Program-made: the position numbers and the translations under genes | The notes under the pieces: model-generated | The model's input: the letters and a program-made list of their open reading frames with translations, nothing else | The model's database searches: none | What the model was told of the DNA's origin: nothing | Shown here: positions 1-4,990 of the stretch, piece by piece | How the letters are laid out: every line of letters starts with the position of its first letter | Numbering within the stretch: position 1 is the stretch's first letter | Source of the DNA: Actinomycetes bacterium | GTDB taxonomy: Bacteria > Actinomycetota > Acidimicrobiia > Acidimicrobiales > RAAP-2 | Length of the DNA stretch: 5,184 nucleotides | Reading direction: 5' to 3' | Assembly (NCBI GenBank): GCA_021799915.1 | Contig: JAJYZN010000190.1 | Coordinates: 1 to 5,184 of the forward strand

Positions 1-549
1 GGGTGAGCGTGGGCACCGCCCTCATGCCGGCTCGGGTCTTTGGCAGTCCGATCCGGGCGTGTCCATGGACGTCGGAGACGATCCGGCGGACGTGCACCAC
101 CCACGACGGGAATTGAACTCGATGTCCCGGATGTCCAGGCCGGCCAGCTCCCCGATCCGCAGTCCCGTGTCCAGAGCAAAGGGCACTATCAGCGCTCACC
201 ACTGGTCCATCGCCGCCTCGATCCGGTGCGCCTCTTCGGCGGTGATGAACTGGCGCTCGTTGTCCTCGACCCTGGGGAGCGGCAAGCGCCGGAACGGGTT
301 CCGATCCACCATCTCGCGCTCGACGGCCCGCTGGATGCAGCCCGCTGCCACGGCCACCACCCTGACCACCGTGGAGGGTGCCAGGCCCGTCTCGACCGTC
401 GCCTGCACCCACTCGATGGCATGGCTCCGGGTGATCTTGTGGATCGGCACGTCACCGAACCACGGCTGGACGTAGTTGCGGTAGGCCGACTCATTGCGGA
501 CCGCGGTGTTGTGGCGCAGCGGCCTGTCGCTGTGCACCTGGTCCCACAC
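1..549 (-). pseudogene. Decayed phage-type tyrosine integrase (partial at left edge)
   Basis: This is a remnant of a site-specific tyrosine recombinase of the kind that inserts mobile elements into tRNA genes. From the GTG at 549 the frame reads a core-binding (SAM-like) domain: SAYRNYVQPWFGDVPIHKIT, then GLAPSTVVRVVAVAAGCIQRA, RNPFRRLPLPR and the interdomain FITAEEAHRIEAAM. A TGA at 196-198 stops it after 117 residues. The same frame then continues with clear catalytic-domain sequence at about 118-195, ALIVPFALDTGLRIGELAGL, which includes the box I arginine. Near 98-119 the homology moves to another frame, giving VVHVRRIVSDVHGHARIGLP and then KTRAG up to the window edge. The remaining catalytic residues (H-R-H-Y) would lie outside the window. 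Upstream of 549 the frame is open to a stop at 619-621 and resembles an integrase N-terminus (QTFDEV) but offers no start codon. Two independent lesions support a pseudogene. Stop-codon read-through or sequencing error is less likely. Confidence 0.85.
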
Positions 550-811
550 CTCGTCGAAGGTCTGCTTGTGTGCGTTGACGGTGCGAGACCGGATACGGCG
601 GGCAACCTGCTCGCTTCGTCAGGCTGCGGCGTCGGAGAAGGTCTCGAAGGTGCCGGGTGACGAGGATGAAGCGGATCCGCCCTTCCTCGCAGAGTCGCCT
701 GACGAACCGATGCCCGACGCCGAGGTAGTCGGCCAGGCGTTGCTCGTCCCACAGATCAGGCAGTGCCGGAGCGGCCGTGGTGTCTTGGTCATTGTCTTGG
801 TGTGGTCCCAT
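491..811 (-). CDS. Excisionase-like winged-helix DNA-binding protein, possibly frameshifted
   Basis: The frame from ATG at 811 encodes 106 residues. Residues 20-56, LWDEQRLADYLGVGHRFVRR followed by LCEEGRIRFILVTRHLR, match the MerR/Xis-type helix-turn-helix plus wing found in excisionases (helix, turn, recognition helix, then a basic beta-hairpin). Xis proteins bend attachment-site DNA and steer integrase towards excision. The gene sits between a tRNA and an integrase on the same strand, the usual place for xis. After about residue 56 the open frame becomes Arg/Gln/Pro-rich low-complexity sequence that does not resemble a Xis tail, and it overlaps the integrase frame. A neighbouring frame instead reads TFSDAAA and stops at 619-621. 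A frameshift near 640-650 that removed the original C-terminus is therefore plausible, and the gene may be as decayed as its neighbour. A short AGAGA stretch lies about 5 nt before the ATG. The helix-turn-helix assignment is fairly firm; the C-terminal boundary is not. Confidence 0.6.
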   Translation of the reverse strand: MGPHQDNDQDTTAAPALPDLWDEQRLADYLGVGHRFVRRLCEEGRIRFILVTRHLRDLLRRRSLTKRAGCPPYPVSHRQRTQADLRRGVGPGAQRQAAAPQHRGPQ

Positions 812-834
812 GCCATCTCTATGCGGACGGCACC

Positions 835-852
835 GAATCGGACTTCCGATTC
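835..852. promoter_or_regulatory. Perfect 18-bp palindrome upstream of the excisionase-like gene
   Basis: GAATCGGA-CT-TCCGATTC is an 8-bp perfect inverted repeat with a 2-bp spacer. It ends 23 bp before the ATG of the excisionase-like ORF. A compact dyad this close to a start is typical of a dimeric repressor operator, or of an Xis or integrase binding site in the recombination region. A weak -10-like ATAGAG on the minus strand (817-822) would place the dyad over or next to the -35 region. The symmetry is seen directly; the role is inferred. Confidence 0.55.
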
Positions 853-870
853 TCTTGAATGCCCCTTCCT

Positions 871-915
871 GCCCAATCCGACCCCCATCTGAGTTGGGCA
901 AAACTTGGGCGAAAT
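871..915. repeat. Tandem 11-bp repeat with an inverted core copy (arm-site-like cluster)
   Basis: TTGGGCAAAAC (894-904) is followed immediately by TTGGGCGAAAT (905-915), matching at 9 of 11 positions. The core TTGGGC also occurs inverted as GCCCAA at 871-876. Short repeats of this kind beside the integrase-proximal end of an integrated element resemble integrase arm-type or Xis binding sites. Placement between the tRNA target and the xis/int genes supports that reading. The repeats are visible in the sequence, but binding by any protein is inferred. Confidence 0.4.
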
Positions 916-920
916 ATCGG

Positions 921-939
921 GGGTTCGGACCAAGAACCC
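921..939. repeat. Stem-loop 3' of the tRNA (possible tRNA terminator)
   Basis: GGGTTC (921-926) and GAACCC (934-939) form a perfect 6-bp stem around a 7-nt loop, starting 13 nt downstream of the tRNA 3' end on the minus strand. It could act as a transcription terminator or processing signal for the tRNA transcript. No long U-tract follows (only ATATTT a few bases on), so a strong intrinsic terminator is not assured. Confidence 0.35.
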
Positions 940-952
940 ATTCTGACCTGGA

Positions 953-1024
953 GCCTGAGGTGGGACTTGAACCCACGACCTGCGCATTACGAATGCGCTG
1001 CTCTGCCGACTGAGCTACCCAGGC
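953..1024 (-). tRNA. tRNA-Thr (anticodon CGT)
   Basis: The minus strand folds into a complete 72-nt cloverleaf. The acceptor stem is GCCTGGG paired with CTCAGGC, with one G-U pair. The D arm is GCTC-AGTCGGCA-GAGC and the anticodon arm is GCGCA-TTCGTAA-TGCGC. A 5-nt variable loop precedes the T arm, GTGGG-TTCAAGT-CCCAC. The anticodon CGT reads the threonine codon ACG. CCA is not encoded; the genome continues with TCC. The 3' half faces the excisionase/integrase remnant, so this gene is the probable attachment site, and the element has preserved an intact tRNA. An att core would be expected within the 3' half, with a second copy at the distal end of the element outside the window. Confidence 0.95.
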
Positions 1025-1037
1025 GCTCGCGGTCCTG

Positions 1038-1068
1038 ACTCTACCTCTCGGCGATCAGAGGCTGTCGC
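1038..1068 (-). promoter_or_regulatory. Candidate tRNA-Thr promoter
   Basis: On the minus strand a TAGAGT hexamer (1043 to 1038) resembles a -10 box and lies about 13 nt before the mature 5' end of the tRNA, a reasonable leader length. A GCGACA hexamer (1068 to 1063) keeps the GACA half of a -35 box with a 19-bp spacer, which is longer than ideal. This is a weak match chosen mainly by position. Confidence 0.3.
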
Positions 1069-1101
1069 TGCCGAACCATCGCCACCCGACGAACCACGTC
1101 C

Positions 1102-1132
1102 GTGACACAGTTGCTTCTCGGCAAGCAATAAT
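1102..1132 (+). promoter_or_regulatory. Candidate promoter of the MarR-MFS operon
   Basis: GTGACA (1102-1107) matches five of six bases of TTGACA, and AATAAT (1127-1132) resembles a -10 box, with a 19-bp spacer (18 if CAATAA is used). Transcription would then start at or next to the ATG at 1139, giving a leaderless mRNA, which is common in Actinomycetota. The only Shine-Dalgarno-like run (GGGAGG) touches the ATG and is too close to act as a normal ribosome binding site, which fits leaderless expression. Confidence 0.4.
1111..1128. promoter_or_regulatory. Probable MarR operator (perfect inverted repeat)
   Basis: TTGCTT-CTCGGC-AAGCAA is a perfect 6-bp inverted repeat with a 6-bp spacer, 18 bp in all. 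This is the size and style of MarR-family operators, often described as TTGC-N-GCAA dyads. It lies between the candidate -35 and -10 boxes, 10 bp before the MarR gene, so bound repressor would block RNA polymerase. The dyad is seen directly. Autoregulation by the adjacent MarR protein is inferred from position and family habit. Confidence 0.6.
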
Positions 1133-1138
1133 GGGAGG

Positions 1139-1585
1139 ATGCCGGGTCCGACACCACGTCCCGAACCAGTGCGCCTCCGGGCTGCGCTCATGAAGATCGG
1201 CCAACGACTCCGCTCCATCGACGCGGGGACCGGGTTCACGCCCTCCGAGCTTTCGATGCTCGGGACTGTCGTGCGGACCGGACCACTGCGACCGAGCGAG
1301 CTGGCTCGGGTCGAAGGGTGCAATCCCACGATGACCTCGCGCATCGTCGCCCACCTCACCAGCGAAGGTGTGCTGATCCGCACGCCGAGCCCGGGCGACC
1401 GCCGGGCAGCACTGGTCGCGGCGACGGCGCGCGGGCGCCGCATCCACGAGCGCTTACGCGCGGAACGTGCCCAAGCGCTCGAGGAGCTCGTCGGTCAGTT
1501 GCCGCTCGAGGACCAAGCCGCCATCACCGCTGCCGTCCCGGCGCTCGAAGCACTGGCGGAGCTGATGAAGGTGCAGCGCCCGTGA
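1139..1585 (+). CDS. MarR-family transcriptional regulator
   Basis: This 148-residue cytoplasmic protein has the usual MarR length and layout. An N-terminal dimerisation helix (about 10-28) is followed by a winged helix: FTPSELSMLGTVVRTGPL (33-50), SELARVEG (53-60), recognition helix NPTMTSRIVAHLTSEGV (62-78), and a beta-wing SPGDRRAALVAATARGRR (84-101) carrying the conserved Asp-Arg pair. Long C-terminal helices (102-144) complete the dimer interface. MarR proteins are ligand-responsive dimeric repressors that usually control their own operon and an adjacent exporter or enzyme. The following transporter overlaps it by 2 bp, so the two are co-transcribed and probably translationally coupled. 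The start at 1139 is preceded by a promoter-like region with a dyad and has no properly spaced ribosome binding site. The single cysteine (Cys61) just before the recognition helix might allow thiol sensing, but nothing else shows this. The ligand is unknown. Confidence 0.9.
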   Translation: MPGPTPRPEPVRLRAALMKIGQRLRSIDAGTGFTPSELSMLGTVVRTGPLRPSELARVEGCNPTMTSRIVAHLTSEGVLIRTPSPGDRRAALVAATARGRRIHERLRAERAQALEELVGQLPLEDQAAITAAVPALEALAELMKVQRP

Positions 1586-2925
1586 CCGGCGTCGATCCCA
1601 CTGCGGCTCCCGAGCCCGCCTCGGCCGCAGCCGGCCCCCCGCCCGTTCCCGACACCCGCACTCCCCGCTGGCGGACGCTGTGGCCCGAATGGATCACGCC
1701 GAACATGCGAATCATCCTCGAAGCGCGTTTCTCGATGAGCGTGGCGCGCTCGGTGGCCGGGGTGGTGACTGCGTTGTACCTGGCGGCAGAAGGGTTCTCC
1801 GGGCTCGAGATCGGACTGCTGTTCCTGTGCATCACGGTGCTGTCTGCTGTGCTCTCGACGACTATCGGGATGGTGTCCGACCGCGTCGGTCGCAAGCGGT
1901 TCTTGGTCGCGATTCCCTTCTTGACCGCAGCCGCCGCCGTGGCGTTCGCGTTCTCGGGCGCGGCGCCGATCCTGTTCGTCTTCTCCTCGCTCGGGAGCCT
2001 CGGGCGCGGGCAAGGTGCGGGTGCGAACAACGTCGGCCCCTACCAGCCGGCGGAGTCGGCCCTCGTGGCCGAAGTGGTGCCCACCGCGTCGCGCGCAGCC
2101 GCTTTCGGTCGCCTGGCCTTCGTCTCCTCGCTCGGCGCGCTGATCGGCGGTCTCCTGGCCGGTCTGGCCTCGGCCGGCCCCCACCTGTCCCGGGCGGCGG
2201 CCACGGCGGCCTACCGGCCGGCCTTCCTGGCGATCGCCCTGTTCGCCGCCGCCGCGGGGCTCCTCGCCCTCGGGATCACCGAGCACAAGCCCGAGCCCGA
2301 TGCCGGGCGCTCGGACGCCAAGGGCCACTTCCGCTGGCCGAGCAATTCCTGGCCGGCCCTGTGGCGGTTCTGGCTCACCAACGGGACCAACGGGTTGGCC
2401 ATCGGGATGATCGGACCGTTCGTCAGCTACTGGCTCTTCCGGCGTTACGGCGCCACGCCGGGCACCATCGGTCTGCTGTTCGCATTGGTCAACGCCGGGT
2501 CGCTCGCGTCGACCTTGGCCGCGGCAGGGATCGCCCGCCGCCTGGGGACCGTGCGGGTGATCGCGGCGGTGCGAGCCCTGACCGGGATCCTGCTCGTGCC
2601 CATGGTCTTGGCACCGAGCTTCTGGCTGGCCGGCGCGGTGTTCTTCGTCCGGATGCTCATCCAGCGCGTCGGCCTCCCGTTGCGCCAGTCCTTCACCCAG
2701 GACATGGCCGACCCCGAGGAGCGGGCGAGCCTGGCCGCGCTCTCGAACCTGCCGGCACAGGGCACCATGGCCGGCAGCCAGGTGCTGGCCGGCTACCTGT
2801 TCGACGAGGTGAGCCTTGCCGCGCCCTTCGAGCTCGCGGCGGTCGTGCAATGTGTGAATGCCGCACTCTACCCAGTGCTCTTCGCGTGGCGGCCTCCACG
2901 TCGCGCCGCTGGCAACCAGCACTGA
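1582..2925 (+). CDS. Major facilitator superfamily transporter, probable efflux permease
   Basis: This 447-residue inner-membrane protein has about 12 hydrophobic segments: roughly 49-70, 76-98, 107-124, 127-142, 174-204, 222-243, 270-297, 304-327, 332-352, 355-373, 390-414 and 426-446. The loop between helices 2 and 3 carries the MFS motif A, GMVSDRVGRKRF (96-107). A charged central loop (242-268) separates the two six-helix halves. The first 40 residues are Pro/Ala-rich and probably a disordered cytoplasmic tail. The GTG at 1582 is chosen because it overlaps the MarR stop (GTGA), with AAGGTG about 8 nt upstream. A longer open frame upstream lies inside the MarR gene and is not expected to be used. 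Sugar-porter signatures such as PESPR are absent, and the length and MarR partner fit a drug or metabolite exporter driven by the proton gradient. The substrate cannot be read from sequence. Confidence 0.88.
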   Translation: MTGVDPTAAPEPASAAAGPPPVPDTRTPRWRTLWPEWITPNMRIILEARFSMSVARSVAGVVTALYLAAEGFSGLEIGLLFLCITVLSAVLSTTIGMVSDRVGRKRFLVAIPFLTAAAAVAFAFSGAAPILFVFSSLGSLGRGQGAGANNVGPYQPAESALVAEVVPTASRAAAFGRLAFVSSLGALIGGLLAGLASAGPHLSRAAATAAYRPAFLAIALFAAAAGLLALGITEHKPEPDAGRSDAKGHFRWPSNSWPALWRFWLTNGTNGLAIGMIGPFVSYWLFRRYGATPGTIGLLFALVNAGSLASTLAAAGIARRLGTVRVIAAVRALTGILLVPMVLAPSFWLAGAVFFVRMLIQRVGLPLRQSFTQDMADPEERASLAALSNLPAQGTMAGSQVLAGYLFDEVSLAAPFELAAVVQCVNAALYPVLFAWRPPRRAAGNQH

Positions 2926-3118
2926 TCGTTGTCACGACGCCACACCATGACCGGGGATCGAAGGTCGGGGATTGCGCGGCGGCCGGCTCGAGGACGAGAG
3001 CGGCCTGTGCGAGCAGGTCAGGGCAAGCCGGCCGGTGGTGCCCCAGGGCCATCCTCTGCTCTCGAGGTCGCCGCGGTGAGGACCTGATGACCGACCGTCT
3101 GCATCGGCCCTCCCCTCT
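2926..3118. other. Non-coding gap between convergent genes
   Basis: The transporter (plus) and iolD (minus) end towards each other across about 190 bp. I see no convincing gene or RNA in the gap, and no GC-stem plus U-tract terminator on either strand. It contains one GC-rich inverted repeat (2981-3033) and a small 5-bp stem AGGTC/GACCT (3065-3085). Confidence 0.6.
2981..3033. repeat. GC-rich inverted repeat between convergent genes
   Basis: GGCCGGCT (2981-2988) and AGCCGGCC (3026-3033) are perfect 8-bp reverse complements around a 37-nt loop. Such a structure could form in transcripts from either side and slow polymerase or protect 3' ends as a bidirectional terminator-like element. The large loop and lack of U-tracts make this uncertain, and GGCCGG-rich words recur by chance at this GC content. 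Confidence 0.3.
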
Positions 3119-4990
3119 TCAAAGGTACGGTCGCTGGTTGGCCCGCTCGAGCTCATAGGTGGCCCGGGCCTGCCTCGTCGACTCCAAGTCCGCGACTTGT
3201 GCAACGGGGACCTCCCACCACGAGCCGCTCGATGGCGCAGGGACGAGCGGATCGGTCTCGACGCACACCACCACCGGGCCGGTCGACGACTTGGCTGCCT
3301 CGAGCGCGTGACGCAGCTCGTCGATGCCGGTCACGCGATGGACCTCGGCGCCGAGGCTCGCGGCATTGGCTGCCAGGTCGACCGGCAGCACCTCGCCGTC
3401 CAGGCGGCCTGACCCCGGACGCCGGAACCGGTAGGCGGTGCCGAACCGTTGGGACCCAACGGACTCCGAGAGCGAACCGATGGAGGCGAACCCGTGGTTG
3501 TCGACGAGCACCACCGTGATCTTCACGTGCTCTTGCACCGCGGTCACGAGCTCTTGGGCCAGCATGAGGTACGAGCCGTCTCCGACCAGGACGTACACGT
3601 CTCGCTCGGGGGCCGCCATCTTCACCCCGAGACCGGCGGCGATCTCGTAGCCCATGCACGAGTAGCCGTACTCGACGTGGTACTCCCGGGGTCCACGGGT
3701 GCGCCAGAGCTTGTGCAGATCACCGGGCATCGAGCCCGAGGCGCAGACCATGACGTCGCCGGGACGGGTGATCTCGTTCAGCGCGCCGATCACTTCGGAC
3801 TGGGCCGGGAGCGGTCCGTGCCCGAGGTGGTAGGCGCGATCGACGACCGCGTGCCAGCTCCGTGCCAAGGTCTCGCACTCCCGGCGGTACTCCTCGGCCA
3901 CCTGCCAGCCTCCGAGCCGCTCGACGAGCAGCTCGAGCGTGGTGCGGGCATCTCCCACGAGCGCCACGCCGGCCAGCTTGGCGGCGTCGATCCGGGCGAC
4001 GTTGCAGTTCACGAACCGGACCCAGGGTGTGCGGAACGCCGAGCGCGAGGCCGTCGTGAAGTCGGTCCAGCGAGTCCCGATCCCGACGACGACGTCTGCG
4101 GAAGCGGCGAGGGCGTTCGCCGCCGCCGTCCCGGTCGACCCCAGCCCGCCGACGGCCTGGGGGTGGGAGGTGGGCAGCGCGCCTTTGCCGGCCTGCGTCT
4201 CGGCGACCGGGATCCCGGTGGACTCGGCCAGTGCCGCCAGCGCGTCCTCGGCCTCCGAGTAGACGACCCCTCCTCCGGCCACCACCAGCGGACGGCGGGC
4301 CGAGCGCAAGAGGCTCACCGCGCGCTCGAGTGCTCTGGGGTCGGGCGGGGGTCGGTCGACGTGCCACGTGCGGTGCTCGAAGAGCTCCTCGGGCCATGCA
4401 CACGCCTCGGCTTGCACGTCCTCGGGCAGGCACACCGTGACCGCACCCGTATCTGCCGGGTCGGTGAGCACGCGCATGGCGCCGAGGAGCGCTTCGGGGA
4501 GCTGCTCGGCTCGCTGGACCCGGTCGAAAAAGCGCGAGACGGGCCGGAACGCGTCGTTCACCGTCACGTCCCTGGATCCGGGGAGCTCCAACTGCTGGAG
4601 CACCGGGTCGGACATCCGAGTGGCGAACACGTCGCTCGGCAGCAGGAGCACCGGGATGTGGTCGATGGTCGCCAGCGCTGCCCCGGTGACCATGTTCGTC
4701 GCCCCTGGCCCGACCGACGAAGTGCAGGCGAGCGTCGACATGCGGACCCTGGTCCGAGCGAAGCCGACGGCAGTGTGGACCATCGCCTGCTCGTTGCGGC
4801 CCTGGAAGTACGGGAACGCGCCGGGGTCCGCCAGCTCGCTCTCGAGCAGCGCCTGGCCCAATCCGGCGACGTTGCCATGACCGAGGATCCCGGAGCAGCC
4901 CTCGATCAGGCGATGCTCGACCCCGTCGCGTTCGCTCCATTGGCTCACGAGGAACTTGACGACCGCTTGACCGACGGTGAGGCGGATCAA
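3119..4990 (-). CDS. iolD: 3D-(3,5/4)-trihydroxycyclohexane-1,2-dione hydrolase (THcHDO hydrolase)
   Basis: IolD hydrolyses the cyclic diketone THcHDO, opening the inositol-derived ring to 5-deoxy-D-glucuronate in myo-inositol catabolism. It is a cytoplasmic ThDP- and Mg-dependent enzyme of the acetolactate synthase-like fold. The 623-residue product has the usual family length. The N-terminal pyrimidine-binding domain (about 3-190) carries GILGHGNVAGLGQAL (34-48) and YFQGRNEQAM (61-70), with the probable ThDP-activating glutamate Glu67. A central domain spans about 215-360. The C-terminal pyrophosphate domain (about 395-580) has the ThDP/Mg motif from GDG (470-472) to Asn498 in VLVDNHGF. The start is taken as TTG at 4990, overlapping the iolB stop (TTGA), with GGGAG at 4998-5002 on the minus strand, 7 nt upstream. 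It gives the N-terminus MIRLTVGQAVVKFL, as expected of the family. The frame stays open upstream, but that part runs antiphase through iolB and reads as Arg/Gly/Pro-rich filler. Identification is firm. Confidence 0.95.
   Translation of the reverse strand: MIRLTVGQAVVKFLVSQWSERDGVEHRLIEGCSGILGHGNVAGLGQALLESELADPGAFPYFQGRNEQAMVHTAVGFARTRVRMSTLACTSSVGPGATNMVTGAALATIDHIPVLLLPSDVFATRMSDPVLQQLELPGSRDVTVNDAFRPVSRFFDRVQRAEQLPEALLGAMRVLTDPADTGAVTVCLPEDVQAEACAWPEELFEHRTWHVDRPPPDPRALERAVSLLRSARRPLVVAGGGVVYSEAEDALAALAESTGIPVAETQAGKGALPTSHPQAVGGLGSTGTAAANALAASADVVVGIGTRWTDFTTASRSAFRTPWVRFVNCNVARIDAAKLAGVALVGDARTTLELLVERLGGWQVAEEYRRECETLARSWHAVVDRAYHLGHGPLPAQSEVIGALNEITRPGDVMVCASGSMPGDLHKLWRTRGPREYHVEYGYSCMGYEIAAGLGVKMAAPERDVYVLVGDGSYLMLAQELVTAVQEHVKITVVLVDNHGFASIGSLSESVGSQRFGTAYRFRRPGSGRLDGEVLPVDLAANAASLGAEVHRVTGIDELRHALEAAKSSTGPVVVCVETDPLVPAPSSGSWWEVPVAQVADLESTRQARATYELERANQRPYL

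Noticed and set aside
1044..1061. CCTCT-N8-AGAGG inverted repeat upstream of the tRNA
   Set aside because: A 5-bp dyad with an 8-bp spacer is expected by chance in a few kilobases and does not line up with any promoter element convincingly.
1318..1581. Upstream extension of the MFS transporter to an ATG at 1318
   Set aside because: It would lie in another frame inside the MarR gene and reads as Arg/His/Pro-rich filler. The GTG at 1582, with a ribosome binding site and stop-start overlap, is a better start.
1495..2922. Long minus-strand open frame antisense to the MFS transporter
   Set aside because: The product is Gly/Arg/Glu/Gln-rich with no domain or ordered hydrophobic pattern, and the plus strand carries an evident 12-helix transporter.
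1680..3158. Second plus-strand open frame through the transporter and gap
   Set aside because: It is an Arg-rich out-of-frame translation of the transporter gene without membrane segments or motifs.
2932..3204. Small open frames in the convergent gap
   Set aside because: They have Arg/Pro/Ser-rich composition, no domain, no ribosome binding site of note, and they overlap the iolD end. They are best explained by stop-poor GC-rich DNA.
1582..4990. Idea that the MFS protein is the inositol importer of the iol operon
   Set aside because: It is convergent with iolD, has its own MarR regulator and lacks sugar-porter signature motifs, so nothing in the sequence links it to inositol.
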